Positions 9,337-18,329 of a stretch of DNA of 40,485 nucleotides are shown one piece after another. Position numbers and translations under genes: made by a program. Every line of letters starts with the position of its first letter. Within the stretch, counting starts at the first letter, position 1. Under the pieces are notes generated by a model. That model saw nothing but the letters and a program-made list of their open reading frames with translations. It did no database searches and had not been told where the DNA came from. Source of the stretch: Bacteroidales bacterium (GTDB lineage Bacteria > Bacteroidota > Bacteroidia > Bacteroidales > GCA-2748055); NCBI GenBank assembly GCA_029938715.1, contig JAOZUK010000025.1:1-40485 (forward strand). The letters run 5' to 3'.

Positions 9337-9338
9337 GC

Positions 9339-9845
9339 ATGACAAAGAAGATACTTATAGATCTTGAAAAATTCAGGTCCATCCCGGGGAAAAGAGGTGA
9401 TGAGTCACCCCCGGAAGGTCTTTACAAGCCTTCGGTGAAACAAAATGGTTTGAAAAGTATCAGGGAGTTGGCCGTATTTAATATGACGTGCAGAAACTGT
9501 GTAGATGCACCCTGTGTGGCTGTTTGTCCGGCTGATGCGCTGGAGAAGGATCCCCAGGGCGTTATCTCGCGCTCAACCAACCTGTGTGTTTCATGCAAGT
9601 CATGTGTAGTGATCTGTCCTTTTGGGACAATGATGTCAGATTTTTTTGAGTACCACAGAGATAAAGATAATTACTATGATGTGCTGAATGAGCATGAACT
9701 AGAGCTGTTTATAAAGAGATCTCCCAAAGGTGCTGTAGAGGTTGTGGAGTTGGAGGAGGATCCGGAAAATGAGATCTACAGCCTGAACAAACACATCCTG
9801 GTCAGGGAACATAAGTGGAAAACTGAAAATTTGAAAAGCAACTGA
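9339..9845 (+). CDS. 4Fe-4S dicluster electron carrier (HycB/CooF-like)
   Basis: This 168-residue ferredoxin-like protein has Cys 51, 54, 59 and 63 (CxxCxxxxCxxxCP) and Cys 83, 86, 89 and 93 (CxxCxxCxxxCP), enough for two 4Fe-4S clusters. The ATG at 9339 is chosen because it follows the gamma-subunit stop by 2 bp. A longer frame from 9225 would lie inside that gene. The spacing of the first motif is that of HycB/HydN/CooF-type carriers, which pass electrons to membrane hydrogenases. It has no twin-arginine signal, so it is cytoplasmic. It probably bridges the HydB/HydG module to the hydrogenase core, or could accept electrons from ferredoxin. Confidence 0.85.
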   Translation: MTKKILIDLEKFRSIPGKRGDESPPEGLYKPSVKQNGLKSIRELAVFNMTCRNCVDAPCVAVCPADALEKDPQGVISRSTNLCVSCKSCVVICPFGTMMSDFFEYHRDKDNYYDVLNEHELELFIKRSPKGAVEVVELEEDPENEIYSLNKHILVREHKWKTENLKSN

Positions 9846-9846
9846 T

Positions 9847-10779
9847 ATGGGAAGCTATCTCTTTTATTTCCTTATTTACCCGGGATTTCTTTTTGCAGCT
9901 GTTATCGGAGCTTTTCTTTCGTGGTTTGACCGTAAGATCACTGCCCGGGTGCAGTTCCGTAAAGGTCCTCCAGTACTACAGCCATTTTATGATTTTTTTA
10001 AGCTGCTCCTGGTCAAAGAGACCATCCTGCCTGCCCGCGGAGCAAAAGGACTTTTTCTGGCAGCCCCGGTATTTGCAGTATTCGGAGCCACCATGGCAGG
10101 GGTTTTCATCCTGCTTCCTTTAATAAACATCACCACAGGATTTAAAGGGGACCTGATTGTCATATTCTACCTGCTAACCATTCCATCCCTGTGCTATGTG
10201 ATCGGAGCTCTTGCCTCTGGCAATCCCCTGGCCGCAGTGGGCGCCTCCAGGGAAATGAAACTGATTATGAGTTATGAGCTCACATTTCTGCTTGTGTTGG
10301 CGGGAATCATCATCAAAGCCGGTCAGAGTATTGACCTGTACCAGATCATCCAGATGCAACAGGAGGGAACACCATTTATTGGCAGCATCTCAGGGATATT
10401 ACTTTTTATAGTGGCCATTTTTTGCCTCCAGGCCAAATTGGCAATGGTACCTTTTGATATGCCTGAGGCAGAAACCGAAATCTGTGGTGGGATTTTCATT
10501 GAGTATTCGGGAACTCCATATGCCATGGTCAAGCTTTCAAAATACATGCTTCTCTTTATACTTCCGGCTCTTGTGATTGCCATTCTAATGAATGGGATCA
10601 GACTGGAAGGACTGGGTATCCTCTGGGCGGTGCTTAAGCTGGTAGCGGTGGTCCTGCTGCTTACTCTCATTCGCAACACCAATCCCCGGGTGAAAATCAA
10701 GCAGGCCATCCGCTTCTTTTTTGTCTGGATGAATCTATTGGCAATCATTGCTATTGTACTTGCAATCTTTGGCTTATAA
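9847..10779 (+). CDS. Group 4 hydrogenase membrane subunit, NuoH/MbhM/EchB-like
   Basis: This is the membrane anchor that couples the hydrogenase arm to the ion-translocating arm. The 310-residue protein has about eight hydrophobic segments. Family marks are DRKITARVQFRKGPP near residue 28 and MPEAETEICGGIFIEYSG near 208, which carries the charged residues lining the proton/quinone channel in complex I. The length fits EchB/MbhM better than NuoH, which is longer. It starts 1 bp after the Fe-S gene and precedes the small hydrogenase subunit by 11 bp. Confidence 0.92.
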   Translation: MGSYLFYFLIYPGFLFAAVIGAFLSWFDRKITARVQFRKGPPVLQPFYDFFKLLLVKETILPARGAKGLFLAAPVFAVFGATMAGVFILLPLINITTGFKGDLIVIFYLLTIPSLCYVIGALASGNPLAAVGASREMKLIMSYELTFLLVLAGIIIKAGQSIDLYQIIQMQQEGTPFIGSISGILLFIVAIFCLQAKLAMVPFDMPEAETEICGGIFIEYSGTPYAMVKLSKYMLLFILPALVIAILMNGIRLEGLGILWAVLKLVAVVLLLTLIRNTNPRVKIKQAIRFFFVWMNLLAIIAIVLAIFGL

Positions 10780-10790
10780 AATATAAAAAC

Positions 10791-11204
10791 GTGAGCTTCA
10801 AAAGTTACTGTTTTAAAAAATCACTCTGGCTCTTCCACTTTGGAGGGGCATCCTGTAACAACTGTGATATTGAAATACTAGACTGCCTTACACCCAGGTA
10901 TGATGTGGAAAGGTTTGGAATGATACTGGTGGGAAGTATCAGACATGCCGATGTACTCCTGGTCAACGGCTCCATCAATAAAAAGGATAAACCACGCCTG
11001 CTTGAAATATATGAACAGGCACCCAAGCCTGTTCTGGTTGTGGCCATCGGAGCCTGTGGGTGCACGGGGGGAATCTTTGCAGAAGGCAATACATTTGCCG
11101 GACCGGTGGATAAGATCATACCTGTGGATGCCTACATTCCGGGATGCCCTCCGAAGCCAGAGGCAATACTGGCGGGGGTTGTCAAACTAATGGGTAAAAA
11201 CTAA
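10791..11204 (+). CDS. Group 4 NiFe hydrogenase small subunit (NuoB/MbhJ/EchC-like)
   Basis: This subunit holds the single 4Fe-4S cluster next to the NiFe site. The 137-residue protein has Cys 22 and 25 (CNNC), Cys 89 or 91 (GACGC) and Cys 119 (PGCPPKP), the four-ligand proximal-cluster pattern of complex I-related hydrogenases. It lacks the extra C-terminal clusters of uptake hydrogenases and has no export signal, so it faces the cytoplasm. It uses a GTG start at 10791, which fits the family N-terminus and the spacing after the NuoH-like gene. Confidence 0.92.
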   Translation: MSFKSYCFKKSLWLFHFGGASCNNCDIEILDCLTPRYDVERFGMILVGSIRHADVLLVNGSINKKDKPRLLEIYEQAPKPVLVVAIGACGCTGGIFAEGNTFAGPVDKIIPVDAYIPGCPPKPEAILAGVVKLMGKN

Positions 11205-11210
11205 GTTGCG

Positions 11211-11657
11211 ATGCTTGTTGATGAACTGAAAAATAAATTCTCCAAAGAGATCCTGGAAACCAGATCCAGAAATGATCGTCGAGTTAGCCTGCATATATAT
11301 CCGGCTTCACTCATACGTATTTCTGAGTACCTTTTTAAAAATCTTGGATTAAGATTTATCATTGCTTCTGCTTTACATACAAAGAAGGGTTTCGAGATCT
11401 ATTACCATTTCAGCCTCGACAGCACAGGCCTTATCCTGAACCTTCATGTTTTACTGGATCCCGAAAAACCTGAAGTGGAATCACTTACCGGCATGTTTGA
11501 AGCCACCAACTGGATCGAACGGGAAATGCACGAGCTTTTTGGTATTAATTTCCTCAACCATCCCAACCTGGACCAACTCTTATCGGAAGGGAACTGGGCA
11601 AAAGGAGTATATCCCTACAGAAAAACTTTTAAATCAAATGGGGAGGTACAATCATGA
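11211..11657 (+). CDS. NuoC/MbhK/EchD-like hydrogenase subunit (30-kDa family)
   Basis: This is a structural subunit next to the large subunit. The 148-residue protein carries the signature EREMHELFGINFLNHPNL near residues 103-120, which defines the complex I 30-kDa family. In group 4 hydrogenases it is a separate short protein, as here. Its stop overlaps the start of the large-subunit gene by 4 bp (ATGA), so translation is probably coupled. Confidence 0.9.
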   Translation: MLVDELKNKFSKEILETRSRNDRRVSLHIYPASLIRISEYLFKNLGLRFIIASALHTKKGFEIYYHFSLDSTGLILNLHVLLDPEKPEVESLTGMFEATNWIEREMHELFGINFLNHPNLDQLLSEGNWAKGVYPYRKTFKSNGEVQS

Positions 11658-12859
11658 GCAAACAAACACTGATTCCGGTCGGGCCCTACCATCCCTTACA
11701 GGAAGAGCCTGAATTATTCAAGCTATACTGTGAAGGAGAAATCGTAAAGGATGTTAAGTGGGAAACAGGATACAACCATAGAGGCATTGAGAAGTTGGCC
11801 GAACAGAAAAGCTATGACGAGGTGTTTTTCCTGGTGGAAAGAATCTGTGGGATCTGCTCCACTTCTCATCCATTTGCTTTTGCCAATGCCGTGGAGGAGA
11901 TCGCAGAAGTGGAAGTCACTAACAGGGCCAAATACATCCGGTCGATCATTGGCGAACTTGAAAGAATTCACAGTCACCTTCTCTGGGTAGGTCTTGCGGG
12001 GCACTTCCTGGGATATAACACGCTATTTATGTGGGCCTGGAAATACAGGGAGCCTGTACTGGACCTCTTCGAAATGATCACAGGAAACAGGAACTCTTAC
12101 GCCATGTTCAAGGTGGGTGGGGTTAGAAGGGATATTGAAAATACTAAAATCACAACCATTGCAAAGGTACTCGCACTGGTAAAGAAAAAAACAGACTTGC
12201 TGGTTGGAGCAGTCATGGACGATCCGGTGATTCATGCGCGCACCAAAGGGGTAGGCATACTTACAAAAGAAGATATCCTCAATTTTGCTGCTGTGGGCCC
12301 AACAGCCAGAGCATCGGGAGTTGATATAGATATACGGCGGGATGATCCCTATGCGGCCTATCCGCTGGTTAATTGGAAAGTGATTACTGCCCAAGCAGGG
12401 GATGTCTTTGCCAAAGCAGAGGTAAGGTTGCTGGAAATGTATGAGTCCATCTCCATTATTGAACAATGCCTTGAAGGGCTTAAAAAAGAAAAAGAAGGAG
12501 ACATTGATGTGAAAATCAAGCACATCCCTGAAGGATATGGTACAGGTCGTGCCGAAGCACCAAGAGGCGAAGTGTTTCACTTTGTGATTTCAGACGGATC
12601 CAATTCACCGGCTCGTCATAAGATTCGCGCCCCCAGTTATACCAATATAGCCACTTTTAAAAAATCCTGTGTGGGCCAGAGCATCTCCGATGCAACCATC
12701 TCCCTGGCTGCAGTTGATCCCTGTTATTGTTGTACTGAAAGACTAGCAGTTGCCCTGGACAGGAACAGTGGAAAACGAATTATGAATGCCAAAGAGATCA
12801 TTGCTCACTCTACATTAATAACCCAGAACTTGCTTCAACTGCATAATCTTTCAAAATGA
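11654..12859 (+). CDS. Group 4 NiFe hydrogenase large subunit (NuoD/MbhL/EchE-like)
   Basis: This is the catalytic subunit that makes or splits H2. The 401-residue protein keeps both NiFe-binding motifs: RICGICSTSH with Cys 65 and 68 near the N-terminus, and DPCYCCTER with Cys 357 and 360 near the C-terminus. Complex I NuoD and the sulfane reductase MbsL lack one or more of these Cys, so this is a real hydrogenase and not a complex I or Mbs relative. The tail of about 40 residues after the second motif may or may not be processed. A maturation protease is encoded later in the operon. The N-terminus (VGPYHPLQEEPELFKL) matches the Mbh/Ech side of the family. Confidence 0.95.
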   Translation: MSKQTLIPVGPYHPLQEEPELFKLYCEGEIVKDVKWETGYNHRGIEKLAEQKSYDEVFFLVERICGICSTSHPFAFANAVEEIAEVEVTNRAKYIRSIIGELERIHSHLLWVGLAGHFLGYNTLFMWAWKYREPVLDLFEMITGNRNSYAMFKVGGVRRDIENTKITTIAKVLALVKKKTDLLVGAVMDDPVIHARTKGVGILTKEDILNFAAVGPTARASGVDIDIRRDDPYAAYPLVNWKVITAQAGDVFAKAEVRLLEMYESISIIEQCLEGLKKEKEGDIDVKIKHIPEGYGTGRAEAPRGEVFHFVISDGSNSPARHKIRAPSYTNIATFKKSCVGQSISDATISLAAVDPCYCCTERLAVALDRNSGKRIMNAKEIIAHSTLITQNLLQLHNLSK

Positions 12860-14718
12860 CCCAGGCCATAAATATCATCGTTCTGCCCGTTCTGATCGGA
12901 TTGTTGCTTTTTCTGCTTCCATCCGCCTTAAGAGTGTTCAAAGGCCTCATAGCCATAGGAGTCACCCTCTATACTGCAATAGCATCAGTATCATTGTTTG
13001 GTACCCCCGATTTGATTTTCAACCTGGGAGAATGGCTGCTTACCAGGAGTATTGAAACCCCGGTGTCGGCTGCATTGGTACAGACCCTGGAAGCCGGATC
13101 GTTTTCAATGGATGGCCTGAGCAGATTGATCATACTTTTCATCAGCCTCCTGGCAGTTCTGATCGTGGTTTATTCAATAGTATATAAGAGTGCCGGATCC
13201 CTTAGAAATTATTATGCCTGGTTTCTGATTACCCTTGGATTCTCTTTTGGAGCGGTCCTTGCAAACAACTTGCTTCTCTTACTTATCTGCTGGGGAATCC
13301 TGGGACTCACCCTTTACCAGTTAATAGACAGAAAGGATGAAGCCAGTAGTAAAGCCGCTAAAAAAACCCTTATAATCATAGGTGCTTCAGACGGGATCAT
13401 GATCTTGGGCATTGCTTTGATCTGGAGGATTACGGGCACCCTTAATATGAATGAAATCACCCTTCCGACCAGTGATCTGGTCAGAACCGTTGCATTTCTG
13501 GCCCTGCTGGTGGGAAGTTTTACCAAGGCAGGTGCCTTCCCATTTCACACCTGGGTTCCCGACTACAGCGAAAAGGCACCTGCCACTTCCTCATCCTATC
13601 TTCCTGCCTCCCTGGACAAATTACTGGGCATCTATCTGCTGGCCAGGATCACCACAGAACTCTTTGTTTTGGGAGACTGGATTCGTTTTCTTCTGCTGTC
13701 CATTGGGGTGATCACCATTATTACTGCGGTAATGATGGCCCTTGTACAACATAACTATAAAAGATTGCTGGGGTTCCATGCGGTATCACAGGTGGGGTAT
13801 ATGATCCTGGGATTTGGTCTTGGATCTGCAATCGGAATTGCAGCCGGACTCTTTCATATGGTCAACAATGCCATCTATAAAGGAGGCCTCTTTCTGACCG
13901 CTGGAGCGGTGGAACAACAAACGGCTAAGGAGAACCTGGACGATCTTGGAGGTCTTTCCAAGGCCATGCCTTTCACTTTTTTTGCTGCATTGATTTTTGC
14001 CCTTTCAATTTCAGGGATCCCTCCCTTCAATGGTTTTGCTTCCAAATGGATGATCTACCAGGGGATAATCGATTTTGGTGCGGGCGTGGGGATTGCAAAT
14101 AAGCTCTGGGTGGTCTGGTTGGGGCTTGCTGTTCTGGGTTCGGCACTCACCCTGGCCAGCTTTGTGAAGTTCATTGGTGGTATTTTCCTGGGCCGGCGGC
14201 AAAAAGTATTCAATAACCTGGGTGAAGTATCCCCTCTTATGTGGGTTCCCATGGTCATCCTTTCCCTGGCATGTGTCGGATTGGGAGTCTTTGCCACTTC
14301 TTATATAGTACCCGAATTATTTATGCCGGTAGCAGGAGCTTTTGAATTCACGGGTACATGGTCCTCTGCTACTGTGAGTCTTCTGGTACTTGTATCCATC
14401 GTACTTGGCATTTTGATCTATTATCTGGGTAACACAAAGAATGTACGTACATCCGATAGTTTTGTGGGAGGGGAAAAATTACAGGAAGAATTCTCATTCA
14501 CTACTCCCGAATTCTATAAAAGTTTCCAGGAGTTCAAGTGGCTTTCCTACATGTACCGGAATGCCAGGGATAAATGGTTTGATCTCTATGATCTCATGGG
14601 CCGATTCTGTTCCTGGCTGGGATCACTCTTCAGCCGGGCTCATACCGGTATTTTACACGACTATACATTATGGGTATTTGCGGGTCTGGTCATCCTTTTG
14701 CTATTGCTTATCACCTAA
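12856..14718 (+). CDS. Antiporter-like membrane subunit, NuoL/HyfB-like, lacking the TM5 Glu
   Basis: This is a large ion-translocating subunit of the membrane arm. The 620-residue protein has about 14-16 hydrophobic segments and a C-terminal helix of NuoL style (GILHDYTLWVFAG). The conserved TM7 and TM8 lysines are present (TKAGAFPFHTWVPD near 220 and SLDKLLGIY near 255), as is the later Lys in FASKWM near 395. The usual TM5 motif W-E is W-G (CWGILG, residues 145-150), so the glutamate that pairs with the TM7 Lys is missing. Together with the next gene, which resembles the MrpA tail, it looks like a split MrpA. Its start overlaps the large-subunit stop by 4 bp. Confidence 0.9.
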   Translation: MTQAINIIVLPVLIGLLLFLLPSALRVFKGLIAIGVTLYTAIASVSLFGTPDLIFNLGEWLLTRSIETPVSAALVQTLEAGSFSMDGLSRLIILFISLLAVLIVVYSIVYKSAGSLRNYYAWFLITLGFSFGAVLANNLLLLLICWGILGLTLYQLIDRKDEASSKAAKKTLIIIGASDGIMILGIALIWRITGTLNMNEITLPTSDLVRTVAFLALLVGSFTKAGAFPFHTWVPDYSEKAPATSSSYLPASLDKLLGIYLLARITTELFVLGDWIRFLLLSIGVITIITAVMMALVQHNYKRLLGFHAVSQVGYMILGFGLGSAIGIAAGLFHMVNNAIYKGGLFLTAGAVEQQTAKENLDDLGGLSKAMPFTFFAALIFALSISGIPPFNGFASKWMIYQGIIDFGAGVGIANKLWVVWLGLAVLGSALTLASFVKFIGGIFLGRRQKVFNNLGEVSPLMWVPMVILSLACVGLGVFATSYIVPELFMPVAGAFEFTGTWSSATVSLLVLVSIVLGILIYYLGNTKNVRTSDSFVGGEKLQEEFSFTTPEFYKSFQEFKWLSYMYRNARDKWFDLYDLMGRFCSWLGSLFSRAHTGILHDYTLWVFAGLVILLLLLIT

Positions 14719-14729
14719 TCTGATCAAAT

Positions 14730-15257
14730 ATGGAATTGACAATTTCCATCATACTTGGATTTATGATTATCGGGGCCATCTATGCGCTCCATGCGAAAGA
14801 CTTATTATCAGCAGTGATCGCCATGGGAATTGTGGGATATGGCCTGGTCATCTGCTTCCTTCTGTTAAAGGCTCCAGATCTGGCCATCGTACAGATTGTG
14901 GTTGAAACCATCACACTGGTAATTATGGTGGCCGTGGTACTTGACAGCACCCGGAAAGAGGTGGAAATCAAACTTGACAGGCGCACCATCATAAACATCT
15001 TAACCGGCTTCGTGGTATTCGCTGGCTTGTTTTACTTCTTTATCCTTGCCATCCAGAATCTGGATCCTCTGGGGGCCCACTCCCTCAGAATGTCGGAAGC
15101 CTATGTAGAGGGAGCTGTTGAAAAAACCGGCAGTGTTAACCTGGTTACAGGTGTGCTATTTGATTTCAGGGCATACGATACCCTTGGTGAGGCTGTAATA
15201 CTCTATACAGCTGCCCTGGGGGTACTAACCCTGCTTAGAATAAAAGGAAAAAAATAG
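14730..15257 (+). CDS. MbhD-MbhE fusion (DUF4040 plus MrpA C-terminal-like)
   Basis: This 175-residue membrane protein joins two parts that are separate genes (mbhD, mbhE) in Pyrococcus and form the tail of MrpA in Mrp antiporters. Residues 1-85 have three hydrophobic segments and the DUF4040 motif APDLAIVQIVVETITLV, with a conserved Glu. Residues 90-175 have two more segments and the FDFRAYDTLGEA motif of the MbhE/MrpA end. It sits between the NuoL-like gene and mrpB, the expected place. It probably forms part of the sodium/proton path of the membrane arm. Confidence 0.87.
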   Translation: MELTISIILGFMIIGAIYALHAKDLLSAVIAMGIVGYGLVICFLLLKAPDLAIVQIVVETITLVIMVAVVLDSTRKEVEIKLDRRTIINILTGFVVFAGLFYFFILAIQNLDPLGAHSLRMSEAYVEGAVEKTGSVNLVTGVLFDFRAYDTLGEAVILYTAALGVLTLLRIKGKK

Positions 15258-15263
15258 TTGCAT

Positions 15264-15701
15264 ATGGAAGGAATGTCCATCATTGTTAAAAAGGTTAGCC
15301 AGCTCTTAGCTGGGCTTATATTTGTGTATGGTATATATATTATCCTTCATGGTCACCTTACTCCCGGTGGAGGTTTTGCAGGTGGGGCCATCATCGCAGG
15401 AGCCTTCATTCTGCTCATCCTGGCCAATGGCAGCAGTGCCCTGAATCTGAAAAAGGAGATTTCAGGATCCTCCAATACGGAAAGCCTGGCTATCCTGATG
15501 GTGGTTGTTCTTGCAATGATGTCCCTGGCTTTTGGAGTGAAAGTTTTCTTTTCCAATTTTTTACCTAAGGGAGAACCGGGAGAACTTTTAAGCGCCGGCG
15601 TGATTCCCCTGTACAATATTTTCATTGGTATCGAAGTGGCAGGAGCTATTCTAACCATCTTTCTTGCTCTGGTAATCTTTAAAGAGGAGAGTTCAAAATG
15701 A
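15264..15701 (+). CDS. mrpB: Mrp-type subunit B (MnhB/MbhF-like)
   Basis: This is a small membrane subunit of the sodium-translocating Mrp module. It has four hydrophobic segments and the family signature YIILHGHLTPGGGFAGG near residues 26-42. I use the ATG at 15264. A TTG two codons earlier (15258) directly follows the previous stop and would only add two residues. The stop overlaps mrpC by 4 bp. In Mbh this subunit lies at the heart of the proposed Na+ channel. Confidence 0.92.
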   Translation: MEGMSIIVKKVSQLLAGLIFVYGIYIILHGHLTPGGGFAGGAIIAGAFILLILANGSSALNLKKEISGSSNTESLAILMVVVLAMMSLAFGVKVFFSNFLPKGEPGELLSAGVIPLYNIFIGIEVAGAILTIFLALVIFKEESSK

Positions 15702-16036
15702 GTGTATATATATTAAGCTTCGTCCTTTTCCTTGTAGGATTATATGGGGTGATCACCCGGAGAAATCTCATTAAAATCGTTATTTCACTTTCAATCATGG
15801 AATTCAGCATTTTTATGATCCTGGTCCTGGTAGGTTATATAGACAATGGACTGGCGCCAATAGTGGATCCGGCCTCAGGTGGACAGATATATGTGGATCC
15901 CCTCCCCCAGGCCATGGTGCTGACAGCCATTGTGATCGGACTGGCTACAACGTCCATGCTTATGGCAATCGCCATCCGACTTTACAGGAAATACAAGACA
16001 TTTGACATTCGCGAACTTAAAAACCTGAGAGGATAG
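15698..16036 (+). CDS. mrpC: Mrp-type subunit C (NuoK/MnhC/MbhG-like)
   Basis: This 112-residue protein has three membrane helices, in the NuoK fold. The family motifs LYGVITRRNLIKIVISLSIM (about 17-36) and DPLPQAMVLTAIVIGLATTS (about 68-87) are both present. It starts in a 4-bp overlap with mrpB and is followed after 3 bp by mrpD, the standard Mrp order. The role is in ion translocation next to the antiporter-like subunit. Confidence 0.93.
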   Translation: MSVYILSFVLFLVGLYGVITRRNLIKIVISLSIMEFSIFMILVLVGYIDNGLAPIVDPASGGQIYVDPLPQAMVLTAIVIGLATTSMLMAIAIRLYRKYKTFDIRELKNLRG

Positions 16037-16039
16037 CTT

Positions 16040-17575
16040 ATGGAAGCAATGATCCCCCTTTTCGTAGCCATACCGCTGATTTCAGCCTTCCTGATTGTGC
16101 TTCTCAGCAAATTGATCAATGGATTCCATAAAATTTTTGCCCCATTTAGCCTGCTGGCTTTGCTCTTCATGGCTGTTTATATATTTACCAATCTGGACAA
16201 CACCTCCATGACTTATGCCATGGGAGGATGGGGTCTGCTTAATGATTTACCCATTGGGATTTTTCTGGTTCTGGATGGCTTTTCCATCCTTATGCTTGGC
16301 ATCATCAACATCATTGGATTTATTGCCCTTTTCTATTCCCTGTCCTATATCTCAAAGTATACCGCCGAAAGCAATTACTATGCCCTGTTTTGTCTGATCA
16401 TTGCAGGTATGAATGGAGTGGTGCTTAGTGGAGATTTATTCAATCTCTTTGTATTTCTGGAGGTATCTGTTATTTCTTCCTATGCACTGGTGGCATTCGG
16501 AGTGGGGAAAACCGAACTGGAAGCATCGTTTAAATACCAGGTGCTTGGTGGACTGGCCTCCATGCTTATATTACTGGCCATTGGGTTAATATACTGGAAA
16601 ACCAAGACTCTGAATATTGCCGATGTGCGAAATGTGATGAGTGGTGGTTTCAGCAGGCCTTATTACATTTTTGTTCAGGTATTGCTACTGACCGGATTTG
16701 GATTGAAGGCCGCCATTATCCCATTCCATGCGTGGCTTCCTGATGCGCATTCCTCAGCACCCTCTCCCATTTCAGCCATGTTATCAGGGGTACTTATAAA
16801 AGCTGTTGGAATTTACGTTCTGATCCGCCTCTTCTTCAATATGTTTGAATTCACACATGAAATTGCTGTTGTGTTCACAGTCCTGGGCACCATTTCCATG
16901 GTGATCGGATCCCTGGTGGCGCTTGTTCAATGGGATGTAAAACGCCTGCTTGCCTATTCCAGCATCAGTCAGATGGGTTACATCGTCATGGCCTTTGGAA
17001 TGGGTATGATTCTGCTTATTAAGGGTGACAATGAGCCTGCGGCTATTCTGGCAATCGGCGGGGGTATCTACCATATGATTAATCATTCTGTATTCAAGGG
17101 GCTTTTGTTCCTGAATGCAGGGGCGCTGGAATACAGGCTCGATACGAGAGATCTGAAGCAAATGGGGGGCCTTTCTAAAGCCATGCCTGTCACCTCATCC
17201 ACTTCGCTAATGGCCTCCATGTCCATCTCAGGACTTCCTCCCTTCAACGGTTTTTTCAGCAAACTGATTATTATCATCGCTGCTGTTAACGGGAAATTTT
17301 ATATTCTGGCAGTTCTGGCCATTGTAATCAGCATCATTACCCTGGCCTATTTTTTAAAGTTTCAGCATTATGCCTTCTATAACAGGACTCCTCTTAAGTC
17401 CCTGGATAAGATAAGGGAAGTGCCTTTCCCGATGACTTCCAGCATGATCCTTCTGGCCATCTTATGTCTTGCTTTAAGCCTGCTGGCGTTACCTTCTGTA
17501 AACGAAGCAGTATTGCATCCCGCCATACAGGTACTGATGCAATCCGATCTCTATTCCATAACCCTCATACCTTAA
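16040..17575 (+). CDS. mrpD: Mrp-type subunit D, antiporter-like (NuoN/MnhD/MbhH-like)
   Basis: This is the second and canonical antiporter-like subunit. The 511-residue protein has about 14 helices. The TM5 glutamate is present (FVFLEVSVISSY, about 138-149), as are the TM7 Lys (GLKAAIIPFHAWLPDAHSSAP, about 228), the TM8 Lys (LIKAVGIY), the WDVKRLLAYSS motif and the TM12 Lys in FFSKLI. This contrasts with the NuoL-like gene upstream, whose TM5 Glu is lost. It likely drives proton or sodium transfer coupled to H2 chemistry. Confidence 0.93.
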   Translation: MEAMIPLFVAIPLISAFLIVLLSKLINGFHKIFAPFSLLALLFMAVYIFTNLDNTSMTYAMGGWGLLNDLPIGIFLVLDGFSILMLGIINIIGFIALFYSLSYISKYTAESNYYALFCLIIAGMNGVVLSGDLFNLFVFLEVSVISSYALVAFGVGKTELEASFKYQVLGGLASMLILLAIGLIYWKTKTLNIADVRNVMSGGFSRPYYIFVQVLLLTGFGLKAAIIPFHAWLPDAHSSAPSPISAMLSGVLIKAVGIYVLIRLFFNMFEFTHEIAVVFTVLGTISMVIGSLVALVQWDVKRLLAYSSISQMGYIVMAFGMGMILLIKGDNEPAAILAIGGGIYHMINHSVFKGLLFLNAGALEYRLDTRDLKQMGGLSKAMPVTSSTSLMASMSISGLPPFNGFFSKLIIIIAAVNGKFYILAVLAIVISIITLAYFLKFQHYAFYNRTPLKSLDKIREVPFPMTSSMILLAILCLALSLLALPSVNEAVLHPAIQVLMQSDLYSITLIP

Positions 17576-17579
17576 TCCC

Positions 17580-18065
17580 ATGAGATACCTGGCTCTGTTT
17601 ATATTAACGTTCCTGTTCTGGTTGCTACTGACATTAGATGTGTCGCTTGTAAATCTGGTTGTAGGAGCAGTTGTGGCATTGATCACATCATTGCTATTTT
17701 CAAAATACTTTTTTGATAAGGGATACAAATTCCTTCAACTTCATCGCTATTTCTGGCTCCTGGTTTACATTGTGATCTTAATTTGGGAATGCATCAAGGC
17801 AAACTTCGATGTTGCATACAGGGTTCTTCATCCTGCCATGCCCATTAAACCAGGAATTGTAAAGGTAAAGCTGAATCTGCAATCGGATTTTGCCAGGGCC
17901 ATGCTGGCCAATTCCATCACCATGACACCCGGTACCATTGCGGTGGATATCGTGGGTGACGACCTCTATATCCACTGGATCTATGTGAGTTCAGAAGATC
18001 CAGAGGAATACAGTCAGAAAATTGCCGGACGGTTTGAAAAATACATTAAAAAGACCTTTGACTAA
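17580..18065 (+). CDS. mrpE: Mrp-type subunit E (MnhE/MbhA-like)
   Basis: This 161-residue protein has two N-terminal membrane helices (about 3-25 and 55-75), then a cytoplasmic domain with the family motifs ARAMLANSITMTPGTIAVDI (about 103-122) and DDLYIHWIYV. It follows mrpD by 4 bp and overlaps mrpF by 1 bp. In Mrp complexes it is a peripheral structural subunit. In Pyrococcus Mbh the E-F-G genes come first, while here they follow subunit D as in Mrp operons. Confidence 0.92.
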   Translation: MRYLALFILTFLFWLLLTLDVSLVNLVVGAVVALITSLLFSKYFFDKGYKFLQLHRYFWLLVYIVILIWECIKANFDVAYRVLHPAMPIKPGIVKVKLNLQSDFARAMLANSITMTPGTIAVDIVGDDLYIHWIYVSSEDPEEYSQKIAGRFEKYIKKTFD

Positions 18066-18328
18066 TGGATCTACTTGAGATACTTCTGTATATTCAGATT
18101 GCATTAAGTGCTTCCTGCCTTTTCAGGATTATTCGCGGACCCTCCATTGCCGACCGGATGGTAGCCATAGATATTTTTGGTGTTCTTGTGGTTGGAATCT
18201 GTGCCATACTCTCCATTATAAGTGAAAGAGGTTTTATCCTAGATATCGGGATTGCATGGGTCATGCTCAGTTTCATCGGGACACTTACACTTGCTAAATA
18301 TTTAAGTGGGAAAAAACTAAACGAATAA
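18065..18328 (+). CDS. mrpF: Mrp-type subunit F (MnhF/MbhB-like)
   Basis: This 87-residue protein has three helices. The family motif RIIRGPSIADRMVAIDIFGV (about 22-41) is intact, including the conserved Asp/Arg pairs. It overlaps mrpE by one base and lies 1 bp before mrpG. It is part of the sodium-path end of the Mrp module. Confidence 0.92.
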   Translation: MDLLEILLYIQIALSASCLFRIIRGPSIADRMVAIDIFGVLVVGICAILSIISERGFILDIGIAWVMLSFIGTLTLAKYLSGKKLNE

Positions 18329-18329
18329 A

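Noticed and set aside
9225-9338. Longer start for the Fe-S carrier gene
   Set aside because: The extra 38 codons lie inside the gamma-subunit gene in another frame. The ATG at 9339 fits the operon spacing and the family N-terminus.
9847-12859. Respiratory complex I (nuo) genes
   Set aside because: The NuoD-like protein keeps both NiFe-binding Cys pairs, the NuoB- and NuoH-like proteins have hydrogenase lengths, and nuoEFG are absent. This is a group 4 hydrogenase.
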